Shown: positions 8,447-17,687, counted from the first letter of the stretch. The stretch: DNA of 64,000 bases from CBDANO01 sp965197665 (GCA_965197665.1 CBDANO010000003.1:62001-126000); one strand, 5' to 3'. The notes: generated by a model not told the origin, from the letters alone. Program-made: numbers and translations.

Positions 8447-9385
8447 CTAACCTGGGCTGCCGGCGGCCCAGGCTTTGATCAGATGGTGGGCTATCGCGAT
8501 GGGCCCGGGCACTTGAAGGTTCTCATTCTTCCCTTCCAGGGCCGAAAGGACTTCGTTCCGGTGGAACCAACGTACGTCGGCCATCTCCCCTTCGTCCATG
8601 CAGATCTCGGTCGTTACGGCGTCGGCGTGACAACCGATCATCAGCGACGACGGAAATGGCCACGGTTGGGATGAATGATAGCGGATGTTGTCCACTTCGA
8701 TGCCCGCCTCCTCCATCAACTCCCTCGTCACGGCTTCCTCTATGGACTCGCCTTGGTCCATGAATCCCGCTAGGGCCGAGTACATCTTCAGCCCATACAT
8801 CCGACCTTGGGACTGCCCCAACAAACACCGGTCTTGGTCCGACGCCAGAGTAATGACCACAGGGTCGGTGCGGGGGAAGTGCTCGGAATCACAATTCGGG
8901 CATTGGCGCACCTGCCCGCCGCGTTTTACGAAGGTACTATGGCCGCATACCGAGCAGAACCCGTGGCGATTATGCCAATTAACTTGGGCCCGGGCCTGAG
9001 CAACTATTCCCGACTCCGGTCCGCTAAGATACTGAGTAGCCGTCCTAGCGTCTTCGAACCTCCACTTCCCCCCTTCCTGCAACCCTCGTACCGCAGCGTC
9101 ATCCCCGGATATGTCTATAACGAAATAGGCCTGCCGGTCCATCAAACCAAGAAACACCGCGCTTGCGTCAATTCTCAGGCCCGTTAGCTGATCAATGCCC
9201 ACCCAACCAAGGCATTGCTCCCCGCCGACGGAAATGAGCACGTTCAAGTCGTTCAAGGGCAGGAACTTACTGCATGGGTCCCGGGCTCGGTCGGCAATCC
9301 ACTTTTCATCGCGGCGTTCCCGCTCCCCGCGGTCCAATGGGTTACCGGCATAGATGTGGGAGATTCTCGATCGCTTGTTTGTCAT
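8447..9385 (-). CDS. nudC: NAD(+) diphosphatase / NADH pyrophosphatase NudC
   Basis: 312 residues from the ATG at 9385. It has a zinc ribbon (Cys144, Cys147, Cys162, Cys165), a complete Nudix box GX5EX7REXXEEXG at about 207-229, and the NudC specificity motif SQPWPFPSS (239-247). The family hydrolyses NAD(H) to NMN(H) and AMP and removes NAD caps from RNA. Reading could be extended 31 residues upstream, but that extension shows no conserved features, so the internal ATG is preferred. Confidence 0.9.
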   Translation of the reverse strand: MTNKRSRISHIYAGNPLDRGERERRDEKWIADRARDPCSKFLPLNDLNVLISVGGEQCLGWVGIDQLTGLRIDASAVFLGLMDRQAYFVIDISGDDAAVRGLQEGGKWRFEDARTATQYLSGPESGIVAQARAQVNWHNRHGFCSVCGHSTFVKRGGQVRQCPNCDSEHFPRTDPVVITLASDQDRCLLGQSQGRMYGLKMYSALAGFMDQGESIEEAVTRELMEEAGIEVDNIRYHSSQPWPFPSSLMIGCHADAVTTEICMDEGEMADVRWFHRNEVLSALEGKNENLQVPGPIAIAHHLIKAWAAGSPG

Positions 9386-9518
9386 TACCTCGTCCGCGTA
9401 GAGACACGAATAGAGACACGGCCTGATAGGGCTTTTTGGGTATGCTCTATCCAGAAATTTGGGGCCGGCCTCTTTCAACCCCGGATATTATATCTGATTG
9501 CGCCGCCGCCGCATCGAC

Positions 9519-10262
9519 TCAATGCTCCAATCTCCATTCGTACAAGACCACCGCCACTGCCGACGCCAGATTGAGGCTGGAAACACCCGGGCGCATGGGT
9601 ATAGAGACGCGCCGGTCGGCGGCCGCTATTGATTCCGCACTGAGCCCACTCCGTTCTTCGCCAAATACCAGGACGGCGCGGCCTGGAATCGATCCTCGCC
9701 GCAGCGGTTCACCACTAGGGTCGATTACAACCAGCGGCCGGTCACCGCCGGGCAAAGTATCCATCCGCGCCACCGGAAGAGCGAACTGCAGTCCGGTAGC
9801 CGCAATCAAGGCGGCCGGGTGCCACGGGTCCTGTCTTCCGGTAATTACCAGTCCCGCCGCGCCCGCTGCAGCCGACGCCCGTACCGCCGCGCCGATGTTG
9901 AGGAGGTTCCTGGGATTCTCCAGCAAGACGACGGGCGCCGGTGAGGGGTCGCTGAAAACCTCCGCCAAGGATACCGGGGGGCGCTTGGCAATCGCGATCA
10001 CTCCGGTGGGTGGAGGCGCCGGCGCCAGTTGATCGAACACACTGGCTGACACCGTTTTCATATTCTGAGCAATGGCACCGGAGAGATCGGGGGCCAAGTC
10101 CTCTTCCAAACGGGCCGTGTCCTCTGGGCTCAAGCCAACCACTTCGATCAGCTCGGCGCCGAACCGCAGGGCGTGCTTTATTGGGTGGAATCCCTCCAGC
10201 AACGCCAGGGAAGGGTCGCTTCGGGCGCTGCGAAAGCGTTCTACCAGGGTCTGACGGCTCAT
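9519..10262 (-). CDS. SpoU/TrmH-family RNA 2'-O-methyltransferase
   Basis: 247 residues from the ATG at 10262. The three SPOUT motifs are present in order: NPRNLLNIGAAVRASAAAG (motif 1), VFGEERSGLS (motif 2) and IPMRPGVSSLNLASAVAVV (motif 3, the knotted SAM site). An N-terminal substrate-binding domain with LLEGFHPIKHALRF precedes them. It methylates a ribose in tRNA or rRNA; the target is not deducible. A further-upstream TTG at 10277 is unlikely. Confidence 0.87.
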   Translation of the reverse strand: MSRQTLVERFRSARSDPSLALLEGFHPIKHALRFGAELIEVVGLSPEDTARLEEDLAPDLSGAIAQNMKTVSASVFDQLAPAPPPTGVIAIAKRPPVSLAEVFSDPSPAPVVLLENPRNLLNIGAAVRASAAAGAAGLVITGRQDPWHPAALIAATGLQFALPVARMDTLPGGDRPLVVIDPSGEPLRRGSIPGRAVLVFGEERSGLSAESIAAADRRVSIPMRPGVSSLNLASAVAVVLYEWRLEH

Positions 10263-10400
10263 GGTATTTACCAACAACCCCCGCTCCGGCCCCTATCTTA
10301 ACACCACGCCGTCCGCATCTGTTCTGCCTTCTCGCGGTGAATCGTGAGGGTCGCCCCGCATTGGCGTGCCTCTGGAAATGCCGGTTTCATCCTTGGGGGG

Positions 10401-10415
10401 CCGGTTTGAAACCGG
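10401..10415. repeat. Dispersed hairpin element, copy 4
   Basis: CCGGTTT-G-AAACCGG, in the gap before the Ddn-like gene. The left flank (ttcatccttgggggg) matches the flank of the copy at 1123, so more than the hairpin itself was copied. The right flank does not extend the stem, so this copy looks decayed. Confidence 0.65.
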
Positions 10416-10538
10416 TATGGGGGATTGCTATGAGCATGGGAGCAACAGAGCCGTGGGCCTCTTGGGCCTTGGGACTGTCTACCGCCTTGCGGCGGGGCGT
10501 TAGCTGCTACTATCATGGCGGTGGAGATGGGGTGTCGA

Positions 10539-10958
10539 ATGAATAATTTTCTCAAGATTGGCGTAAAGATTCATGCCGCTATATTTCGGTTATCCCGCGG
10601 GCGGGTTAGCGCCAGCGTAGGAGGCGTGAGGATGTTGCTCCTGACCGCTAAAGGACGCCGGTCGGGCAAACCAAGGTCGGTGCCGCTGGGCTACATCCTT
10701 GACGATGCTTCATACTTGGTGATCGCGTCATACGGAGGCTCCAACAATCACCCGGCGTGGTACCTCAATTTGCTAAAGGAGCCGAGGGCAACCGTATTAG
10801 CGAATGGACGCCGGATTGCCGTAACCGCCCACCCGGTTGACGCGGAGGCCAGGGAACAGCTTTGGCCCCGGGTAGTCGCCAAAGCCCCGATCTACCAAAA
10901 ATTCCAGGACCGCACCGAGCGGCAGATACCCCTAGTGCTGCTAACACCGGAGACCTAA
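10539..10958 (+). CDS. Ddn-like F420 (deazaflavin)-dependent nitroreductase family protein
   Basis: 139 residues. LLLTAKGRRSGKPRSVPLGY, then YLVIASYGGSNNHPAWYLNL and KEPRATVLANGRR, is the pattern of the split-barrel Ddn/DUF385 family, which binds deazaflavin F420 and reduces unsaturated or nitro compounds; the GxNxxPxWxxNL stretch is the family hallmark. ATG 10539 has GGGG about 7 bases upstream; an in-frame ATG at 10515 is possible. It implies that the organism makes or uses F420, although no F420 biosynthesis gene is in the window. Confidence 0.87.
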   Translation: MNNFLKIGVKIHAAIFRLSRGRVSASVGGVRMLLLTAKGRRSGKPRSVPLGYILDDASYLVIASYGGSNNHPAWYLNLLKEPRATVLANGRRIAVTAHPVDAEAREQLWPRVVAKAPIYQKFQDRTERQIPLVLLTPET

Positions 10959-11098
10959 CGCCACGAGGGGGCCCTCCGGCGTAGGCCGCCGGGCCATCGC
11001 GTCCCTTGCCTCGATGGTACCGGATATTCTGGTATCATCTTCTCCCAAGCCGCGGCCGATCACTGTTCCAACCAAATCCAGGGAGCGCTGAAGACACA

Positions 11099-11872
11099 AT
11101 GACCGCAACTAATGGACCCATCGAGGACCTAGTCCGGCAAGTCGAAAGTTGCTATCGCACCGGGAGGACGGCGCCGCCAATCTCCGGACTTGGCCACGCC
11201 GAGGCGTACAGCGTCCAGTACCGGTTCATCGAGGGGCTAAAGGGAAAGGGGCAACTGGTGGCCGGACACAAAGTGGCGTTGACCTCCAAGGCGGCCAGGA
11301 GCCACCTAAGAGTAGACGAGCCCTGTTTCGGCCACATTCTTGACGTAGGCGTCCATCCCAACGGCGCCAACGTGCCGGTGGCAGACCTCACCGACCCCCA
11401 CGGCGAAGCTGAGATAGCCTTCCTGCTGGGTGAGGACCTGCGAGGACCCGGAATCACCCCGGTCCACGTGATTAGCGCGACTCAAGGGGTATTGCCCGCT
11501 ATAGAAATCGTAGACATAAAGGTAGGGGAGGGTATTCAAGCCGCCGACGTCATAGCTCACAACGCGATACACGCCGGAGTGGTGGTCGGGTCCAGGTTAA
11601 CGCCTCTGGATGACTTGGACCTCCAGTTCGAGGGCGTTACGCTGCAACTCAATGGCGACGTCCAAGCTACCGGCACCGGCTCCGAGGTGATGGGCAACCC
11701 TATCAACCCGGTCGTCTGGCTGGCCAACAAGCTGGCCGAATTCGACGACTATCTCAGAGCCGGAGAACTGATTATCTCCGGCTCCATCCTTATCCCCATC
11801 CGATTAAGCGCGGGCAGCCACATGACGGTCAACTACACGAAGCTGGGAGAGGTCAGCGCGCGGTTTGGTTAG
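11099..11872 (+). CDS. 2-keto-4-pentenoate hydratase-like protein (MhpD/fumarylacetoacetate hydrolase superfamily)
   Basis: 257 residues. Family features are GHKVALTSKAARSHLRVDEP, the metal-ligand strand EAEIAFLLGEDL, PAIEIVDIKV and the C-terminal GELIISGSILIPI...LGEVSARF. These enzymes hydrate or decarboxylate 2-oxo-dienoates from meta-cleavage of aromatic compounds. ATG 11099 is selected because upstream codons to 11006 show no conserved features. With the nearby hydrolase and Rieske oxygenase, a role in aromatic-compound breakdown is reasonable but inferred. Confidence 0.85.
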   Translation: MTATNGPIEDLVRQVESCYRTGRTAPPISGLGHAEAYSVQYRFIEGLKGKGQLVAGHKVALTSKAARSHLRVDEPCFGHILDVGVHPNGANVPVADLTDPHGEAEIAFLLGEDLRGPGITPVHVISATQGVLPAIEIVDIKVGEGIQAADVIAHNAIHAGVVVGSRLTPLDDLDLQFEGVTLQLNGDVQATGTGSEVMGNPINPVVWLANKLAEFDDYLRAGELIISGSILIPIRLSAGSHMTVNYTKLGEVSARFG

Positions 11873-11964
11873 AGAGCTATGCTGAAATCCCCCATGCTCG
11901 TTAAGACCAACCCGCCAAGTATGAAACCGGTATTCTCTGTGGAACCACCCCAAAACGTAGGAGG

Positions 11965-11977
11965 CGGTTTGAAACCG
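11965..11977. repeat. Dispersed hairpin element, copy 5
   Basis: CGGTTT-G-AAACCG within a longer GC-rich inverted segment, preceded by ccccaaaacgtagg, the same left flank as the tandem units at 5404. It sits between the hydratase and the alpha/beta hydrolase genes. Confidence 0.65.
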
Positions 11978-12033
11978 GCCCGCCCAAGTAGGAAACCGGC
12001 TCTTCCGGGGAACCACCTCAAAAGGAGGCACAA

Positions 12034-12885
12034 ATGCCCAAGGTCAACGTAAACGGCGTCAACATCTACTACGAGAGCCGCGGCGACGGCTTCCCCTTGG
12101 TCTTTGCTTACGGACTGGGCGGCAACACCACTGAATGGGAACCCCAGGTTGCCGCCCTATCGCAGCACTACCGCTTCATCACGTGGGACCCCAGGGGGCA
12201 CGGCAGGTCCGACGCTCCATCGGACGCCCGCGGCTATACCCAGGAAAATTTCGCCGAAGACTTGAAGGGTTTGCTCGACAGCCTCGGCATTAGCAAAGCC
12301 TACGTGGGCGGGCTTTCCATGGGCGGAGGCATATCCACCCGGTTCACAATCCTCCACCCCGAGCGGGTTGCCGCGCTGCTAATCATCGACTCGGCTTCGG
12401 CGTCGGGAAGAGAAACGCCTCATGAGACTCGGTTAATGCGGGAAAAGATCATCCGGCTGGCCGAGACCGAAGGCATGGAAGCGGTGGCCAACTACTCCAT
12501 GCGGAACAACCCCAACATCAGCCGCACCGCCGGGGTGGGCAAAGAGCTGGAAGAACGCATCCGGCAGATGTACTTGACCCTCGATCCCGTGGGTTACGCC
12601 AACAGCACCCGCATGATTCTGAACGTGGTGTTTGACGCTGGCCTGCTGCAAGGAATCACTGCGCCCACCCTGGTATTGGCCGGAGACGAGGACCCGGCGC
12701 TGCCGGCCTGCCGCTTCATTCACGAAAGAATCGCCGGCTCCCGGTTGGTAGTGATTCCCGACGCGGGGCACCTCTCCAACCTAGACCAACCCGAGGCGTT
12801 CAACCAAGCCGTGTTGGAATTCCTGGCCAACGTAGACCTAACTAGAGAAGCGGAGGCGGCCCGGTCCCCGGCCCGGTCTCAATGA
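12034..12885 (+). CDS. Alpha/beta hydrolase
   Basis: 283 residues. The nucleophile elbow GGLSMGGG places the catalytic Ser at 95. The oxyanion region is AYGLGGN, and the GHGRSD motif follows strand 4. The acid is probably in AGDEDPALP, and the catalytic His in PDAGHLSNLDQP. It resembles meta-cleavage-product and 3-oxoadipate enol-lactone hydrolases. A near-perfect AAGGAGG lies 7 bases before the ATG. The gene ends 6 bases before the convergent Rieske oxygenase. Confidence 0.88.
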   Translation: MPKVNVNGVNIYYESRGDGFPLVFAYGLGGNTTEWEPQVAALSQHYRFITWDPRGHGRSDAPSDARGYTQENFAEDLKGLLDSLGISKAYVGGLSMGGGISTRFTILHPERVAALLIIDSASASGRETPHETRLMREKIIRLAETEGMEAVANYSMRNNPNISRTAGVGKELEERIRQMYLTLDPVGYANSTRMILNVVFDAGLLQGITAPTLVLAGDEDPALPACRFIHERIAGSRLVVIPDAGHLSNLDQPEAFNQAVLEFLANVDLTREAEAARSPARSQ

Positions 12886-12891
12886 AGTTTC

Positions 12892-14145
12892 CTAGTCGGC
12901 GGACATCAGCTCGGCCCACCGCCGGTAAAAGCGCCGGTGGTTGCTTTCGCTGACTCCAAAGTCGCTGACCCAAGCCTGCAGGTCTTCGTTGAAGCGTTCG
13001 TGACCCAGGCCCATCTGCATATTCAGCGAGTACCGTTTGGACACCACGCCCCGGGCGGTCTGGGTGCACTCTTGCCAGTTGTCCATGTCGTCCTGCTCCA
13101 AGACGCCCGAGGGGCTGAAGGACTGTATCGTGGCGATACGGATAGCCTCTCGCACCTCCGGGGGCGCGTTCTTGTCGACAAAGGCCCAAGAGTAGATCTC
13201 CACCTTCTCCGGCCCCCGGGGATGCCAGACCCGGAAGGTCCGGCCGCTCCCCCGGGACATGGACAAGTTGGGGAAGACCGTGCCGACCATGGGGCTGATC
13301 AACTCAGCCCGCGCCCCCAGGCGCCGCACCGCCAAGGGCCGCATCTTAGCCTCATACTCCCTAACCTCCGGTTTAGTGCAGGTAGAGGTGTCGTCGCTGG
13401 CAATGCCTATCACGCCGTGCCCGTTGCCCGTTGAAATAGTAAGTCCGCCCGGATTGTTGCGGCCCGTCGCCGCGTTGGAGAAGCCATAGGATATGGCGGT
13501 CAAGTGGGACCAAGGCACGTGGTAGCCGTCTCCGCCGAAGTTCTCCGCCGGGAGTTTCCAGTTGGCCGGCAAGACCCACTTGTGGACGCCGGGCAGCACC
13601 TCGATGCCTCCTTCCAAACGATCGAAGAAGGCATCCAAGTACCAGGTCATTTCTCCCAAATAATCAAGAAGCGGGGGCGCCTCCGCGTCGAAGGTAGCGA
13701 AAATCAACCCCTTGTAGCTGTCCAATTGGGCCACCGGAATGAGGCCCCACTTGTTCGGGTCCAACTCGTTGTAGTAGGCGTCTTGGAGATTGGGCACCGC
13801 CCGCAGATTGCCGTCGTTGCCGTATGCCCAGCCGTGATAAGCGCAAATGAAGGCTGCGGCGTTGCCCGAATCGGCCCGGCAAAGTCTATTGCCCCGGTGT
13901 CGGCACACGTTGAGGAAGGCCCCAACCTTGCCTTGGCTGTCCCGCGCTACCAAGACCGGGTCCTCACCCATGTAGGTTGTCATAAAGTCGCCGGGCTTGG
14001 GTATCTGGCTGTCGTGGCAAATGAAGAGCCAGCACCGGGCGAAGATTTGCTCCAATTCGCGCTCGTAAATGTCCTGCTCTATGAAGATCCGCTTATCTAC
14101 CAAGCCGTTGTCCGCATCCACCAGTTTCTTTACGTCCGTGACCAC
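12892..14145 (-). CDS. Rieske non-heme iron oxygenase, large (alpha) subunit
   Basis: 417 residues. The Rieske [2Fe-2S] ligands are Cys81-x-His83 and Cys101-x2-His104. The mononuclear iron site is DGYHVPWSH, with Asp206, His209 and His214 as bridging residue and ligands; the third carboxylate is likely in the DDMDNW stretch. Such subunits hydroxylate aromatic rings or demethylate quaternary amines, with electrons from a reductase and ferredoxin. No beta subunit, ferredoxin or reductase is next to it, so it may be a homo-oligomeric type or use partners elsewhere. Confidence 0.9.
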   Translation of the reverse strand: MVTDVKKLVDADNGLVDKRIFIEQDIYERELEQIFARCWLFICHDSQIPKPGDFMTTYMGEDPVLVARDSQGKVGAFLNVCRHRGNRLCRADSGNAAAFICAYHGWAYGNDGNLRAVPNLQDAYYNELDPNKWGLIPVAQLDSYKGLIFATFDAEAPPLLDYLGEMTWYLDAFFDRLEGGIEVLPGVHKWVLPANWKLPAENFGGDGYHVPWSHLTAISYGFSNAATGRNNPGGLTISTGNGHGVIGIASDDTSTCTKPEVREYEAKMRPLAVRRLGARAELISPMVGTVFPNLSMSRGSGRTFRVWHPRGPEKVEIYSWAFVDKNAPPEVREAIRIATIQSFSPSGVLEQDDMDNWQECTQTARGVVSKRYSLNMQMGLGHERFNEDLQAWVSDFGVSESNHRRFYRRWAELMSAD

Positions 14146-14431
14146 GTTAGCCCCCTGTGCGGTTATTGGAAATCGTGCGAATATCGTCGGATATTATACC
14201 CCAGCTTCGGAGTTGGCAAACGCCGCGGGCACTCGAGGAATTTCCATTCCAGGCCGGAGTTTGGGATAATAAATGGCAAGACATCCTGTTCGTCTCTGAC
14301 CGGAGCGGCGAGCCCGGCCCAATCTGGAGTGTCCACGGATTCCAGTCGGTGAGCATTGAGTATCCGGGCGGAGGCGCCGTCGGAACCGTCGCTGCGGGAA
14401 AGCCGCCGATACTGGCGTGTGAGGCTATTTC

Positions 14432-15466
14432 ATGTCGGTCTACCGGCCCTTGCTGCTTGTCAAAATAGTAGCGGTCGGGATGGCGCTATTCTGGCTCGCG
14501 GCCTGCTCGGATAGCGCAGGGCAGCAGCAGGCTTGCTCGGACCGCAACCTAAACGTCGGCTTCTACGCGTTTTTCCCGCCGGTCAGCTATAGCGCCGACG
14601 CTGACCCCGCTTCCGAAGGGTTCAACACCCATCTAGGCTATGAATCGGACCTGTTGACCGCCTTGGAAGCCGTGGAGGGCCGGGGGCTGTCCTTCTCCCG
14701 CCGCGGCATCGAACAGTGGAATGACATTTGGCTGCTTTCCGCCGCTCCGGAGTACGATCTTATCGGAGGCGGCATCACAATCCTCGACTCCCGCACCAAG
14801 GACTCGTCAGGGAACAAACTGATCAACTTCACGTCCGGTCACGTCACCTTTCGCCAGTCGCTTCTCGTACGGAGCGGCGACGCGGAGCGCTTGGCTAGTC
14901 ACGCAGACCTGACCAGCGGCGTGCGCGTTGGCGCACTGGCCGGCACGACCGGGGAATTCCGCCTACTGGAGTTGACGGGGCTGGTCGATGATGACGGTGT
15001 CCTGGCCGCCGGGGTTCGAGTCGATACGCCGCAAGGCACGGTGGTTGCCGACGGCAGCCCCAGCTACGTCATCACCGCTGCCGGCGAGTCTGAGAATCTC
15101 AGGGGAAGACGTCACCTCCGCCCACCCTCCGAAGACATGCCCCAAGTAGTCTACCTTGGCGACGAGGCCGGCGACGTGGAACTCCTCAACGCCTTGGCCG
15201 ATGGAACGATAGACGCGGTGGCAAGGGGCGAAATAGGCAACCTCGATGCCGCCAGCGCGGCCAACGGCCGGTTTGTAGTCACGGCCCTCGATCAAGCGGT
15301 CGAACATGGGGGCTTTACTCTAGCCGTGGCAGACGAGGCGCTGGCTTCCTGCCTCGATGAGACTATCAACTGGTTGACGGATGACCTCAGCATCGGATAC
15401 CAGGAATGGTTGGAAGACTCCTCGGTCTTCATGCAACGCGCCCGAAGGTGGAATGACGGTACCTGA
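14432..15466 (+). CDS. Extracellular solute-binding lipoprotein (family 3-like)
   Basis: 344 residues. A hydrophobic signal segment (about 5-22) ends in the lipobox LAAC with Cys25, so the protein is a lipoprotein. It then reads NLNVGFYAFFPPVSYS, GYESDLLTALEAVEGRGLSF and EYDLIGGGITI, the pattern of amino-acid-type periplasmic binding proteins. Near residues 185-275 it is less typical. No permease or ATPase gene is adjacent, so it may serve a distant ABC transporter or act as a sensor-type binding protein. Confidence 0.75.
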   Translation: MSVYRPLLLVKIVAVGMALFWLAACSDSAGQQQACSDRNLNVGFYAFFPPVSYSADADPASEGFNTHLGYESDLLTALEAVEGRGLSFSRRGIEQWNDIWLLSAAPEYDLIGGGITILDSRTKDSSGNKLINFTSGHVTFRQSLLVRSGDAERLASHADLTSGVRVGALAGTTGEFRLLELTGLVDDDGVLAAGVRVDTPQGTVVADGSPSYVITAAGESENLRGRRHLRPPSEDMPQVVYLGDEAGDVELLNALADGTIDAVARGEIGNLDAASAANGRFVVTALDQAVEHGGFTLAVADEALASCLDETINWLTDDLSIGYQEWLEDSSVFMQRARRWNDGT

Positions 15467-15477
15467 GCTAGAGGCGG

Positions 15478-15936
15478 TCAGAGCGGCGCCAAGCCGGCCC
15501 TTTCGCTATCGGCCGCCCCGTCGCTCCAGAGATAGCGGCCGGTGGTTAGGGCCACGACTACGAAAAGGGAGTCCATGATGGGGAAGTAGATGAGATGCGA
15601 GGTTACGGCGTCCCCGGTCTCGCTGTCGGAGTTCAAAGTCCAGAGCCACCCCCAGAAGAACAACATGGTCAGCACGATGGCCCCGTAGAAGGCCATGCCG
15701 GCCCGCAGGCGCCGGAGGGTGTCGGCGTCCGCGCTTTCCACGTCCCGCCTTCGCAGATAGCTTGCTGCCAGCGCCAAGAAGACTGCAACCGCCATGAACC
15801 AATTCAGGATGCGCCACACCGGGTATTCCGGCGACCCGTCGTGGTACACCGGCGTAAGTATGAGGTTGACCGCCACGGCGACCGCCATCGCTACCAGGAA
15901 CACCGCCGTTACCCGCTTCACCACGCCTATCATCAT
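15478..15936 (-). CDS. Four-helix integral membrane protein of unknown function
   Basis: 152 residues with four predicted membrane segments at about 9-29, 43-61, 80-101 and 113-132, short charged loops (RRRDVESADADTLRRLR between segments 2 and 3) and a soluble tail. No enzymatic motif is visible. It converges with the solute-binding protein gene, ending 11 bases from it. Family not recognised. Confidence 0.65.
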   Translation of the reverse strand: MMIGVVKRVTAVFLVAMAVAVAVNLILTPVYHDGSPEYPVWRILNWFMAVAVFLALAASYLRRRDVESADADTLRRLRAGMAFYGAIVLTMLFFWGWLWTLNSDSETGDAVTSHLIYFPIMDSLFVVVALTTGRYLWSDGAADSERAGLAPL

Positions 15937-16253
15937 ATGACACGTCCTCTGACCCGATTCGATGGAAGTTTAGTTCACGCCCAGGTTGTCGTTCAACCTA
16001 AGTTTATTCCCCCTGGGGTCGGGGTAAACGGGAGGGCGGTCGTTGATTTCCACCGGCAACCCGCTAAGTTTGTGGCTCTCCCGCCTAGAGAGGGGGTTGG
16101 CCCCAGTCCTATAATGGGGAGTGGACGGTTGATGAATGGAGGTCCGGAGTGTGCAACCGGGCACATATTGACGCAGAATGGCACAATGCCACGGGTGCGC
16201 CCAAGATTTTGCGCCGGCATCCAGGAGTTCAAATTCCGGACGAGGAGCCCACA
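15937..16253. other. Intergenic region with a perfect -10 hexamer
   Basis: No gene seen. A TATAAT lies at 16110-16115, about 140 bases before the next start, but no good -35 sequence is at the right distance (AGAGAG), so a promoter for the following pair is only possible. Confidence 0.4.
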
Positions 16254-16628
16254 ATGCTAACGTTGACTGAACTCATCGACCGCGCTCCCTGGCGGGAAGC
16301 AGTCACTTACCGCGACACTTGGCCCCACGAGTATGTCCTCACCGAGAAGGACAACCAACGGGAACTGTTGGACGCCATCTGCCTCAGGTTTCGCGCTGGT
16401 GAGGGCGTAGCTTGCCGTTTCTTCTGCATGAACAACACCTACCTGTTCATCGGCGATCACAAGTACTGGCTGATGATCGACTACAACAACATCGACCCCC
16501 ACAACGATGAAGGCGACTACGTGATAAACCGGGCCCGCCTCTACCGGGACCGCCGCGACTTCGTAATCCAGCCCGGCGATACAGGCAAGCCGGAGGACTA
16601 CCCGGTGGACCCGGCCTTTCGAATTTAG
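16254..16628 (+). CDS. Conserved hypothetical protein, 124 residues
   Basis: Acidic, aromatic-rich soluble protein opening with TELIDRAPWREAVTYRDTWPHEY and ending with YRDRRDFVIQPGDTGKPEDYP. I recall this pattern as an uncharacterised family in assorted bacteria, but know no function for it. ATG 16254 is supported by GAGGAG 7 bases upstream; the longer frame from 16149 is not. It lies 21 bases before a PD-(D/E)XK nuclease-like gene in the same direction, so the two likely form an operon. Confidence 0.7.
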   Translation: MLTLTELIDRAPWREAVTYRDTWPHEYVLTEKDNQRELLDAICLRFRAGEGVACRFFCMNNTYLFIGDHKYWLMIDYNNIDPHNDEGDYVINRARLYRDRRDFVIQPGDTGKPEDYPVDPAFRI

Positions 16629-16649
16629 GGGCGCCAAGGGAGGTTGTCC

Positions 16650-17687
16650 ATGCCCGACAACGATACGTTGCTGGCCTATCTGGTCTCCAGTTTCCCCGGC
16701 AATACTGAGAACATTGCGACGGAAGCTCTCCGTCACGTTTTCGATCATTCGGACGCCTCCGTGGAAGCGTTGAATGACGTGATACAGTCGGGTGTCAGAG
16801 ATGTAAACCCGATTACCACCGTGAAATCGCAGGTGATTCATGCCGACGGAACAATTCCGGACCTAGTGGGCTTTGACGAGACCGGTAGCGAACGGGTGCT
16901 CGTCGAGGTGAAGTTCTGGGCTGAACTTACCCCCAACCAGCCTAACGCGTACCTGAGCCGGCTGCCGGATGACGGTCCTGCGGTACTGATGTTCCTGGCT
17001 CCGGAAGAGAGAATCAGGTTTTTGTGGCCTCAATTGAAGAGCCGCATAAATCAGAACTTCGGGGCTTCGACGGAGATTGACTCCGAGCGCAAGTGCGCGC
17101 GAGTGGGGGACACGCAACGGCACTTGATGATGGTGAGTTGGGGAGGCCTTCTGGATAGCATGGCTGCCAGGACCAGGGACTACGACGAGTCCGGTGTCGA
17201 AACTGAAATTCGACAACTGCGGAGTCTGGCCAAATATGCCGATGCGGGAGCTTTCAAGCCAATCCACCAAGGAGAGGAACTCGGCGCAGATTCGGAGGTA
17301 CGCCAACGTCAATACAAGCGACTCATCGACGCCGCCACCGAAAGAGGGATCAAGCAAGAATGGGCGAGCCGGAAGGGCTTGCTGGCCGCTCGTCGCAAGT
17401 ACGGCTACGGAAGGTATATCAGACTTCGGGGAACCATCGTGTGGTTCGGTGTCCACGTTAACGAGTTCGAAAGAACCGGCGATACCCCATTGTGGGTAGA
17501 TTACTGCGACTCCATCCCGCGAGATAAACTCGGCGACGTGCGGGACGAATTGGGAATGAACGACCACGATTGGATTAGGGTCAACCTGAAAAGGGGCGTG
17601 GAGTACCCGGAAATGCTCGACGGCGTGGTCGATAGTTTGAAGCACATTGCCGATGTTATTCACGAAGTCCGCTTACCTTCTGCATAA
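16650..17687 (+). CDS. PD-(D/E)XK nuclease-superfamily protein, function unknown
   Basis: 345 residues. Asp71 in GTIPDLVGFD, followed by Glu86-Val-Lys88 in RVLVEVKFWAEL, forms the D-Xn-ExK core of PD-(D/E)XK nucleases, and the following NQPNAYL provides the helix often found after it. The C-terminal half (about 225-345) carries no recognised motif. GGGAGG lies 7 bases before ATG 16650. The combination with the preceding small gene, in an accessory region with a toxin-antitoxin pair and other nuclease-like genes, suggests DNA defence or mobile-element biology, but this is inference. Confidence 0.72.
   Translation: MPDNDTLLAYLVSSFPGNTENIATEALRHVFDHSDASVEALNDVIQSGVRDVNPITTVKSQVIHADGTIPDLVGFDETGSERVLVEVKFWAELTPNQPNAYLSRLPDDGPAVLMFLAPEERIRFLWPQLKSRINQNFGASTEIDSERKCARVGDTQRHLMMVSWGGLLDSMAARTRDYDESGVETEIRQLRSLAKYADAGAFKPIHQGEELGADSEVRQRQYKRLIDAATERGIKQEWASRKGLLAARRKYGYGRYIRLRGTIVWFGVHVNEFERTGDTPLWVDYCDSIPRDKLGDVRDELGMNDHDWIRVNLKRGVEYPEMLDGVVDSLKHIADVIHEVRLPSA

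Noticed and set aside
16110..16115. Promoter for the 16254/16650 pair at the TATAAT
   Set aside because: Perfect -10 but no acceptable -35 and no extended TG; left as an intergenic note only.
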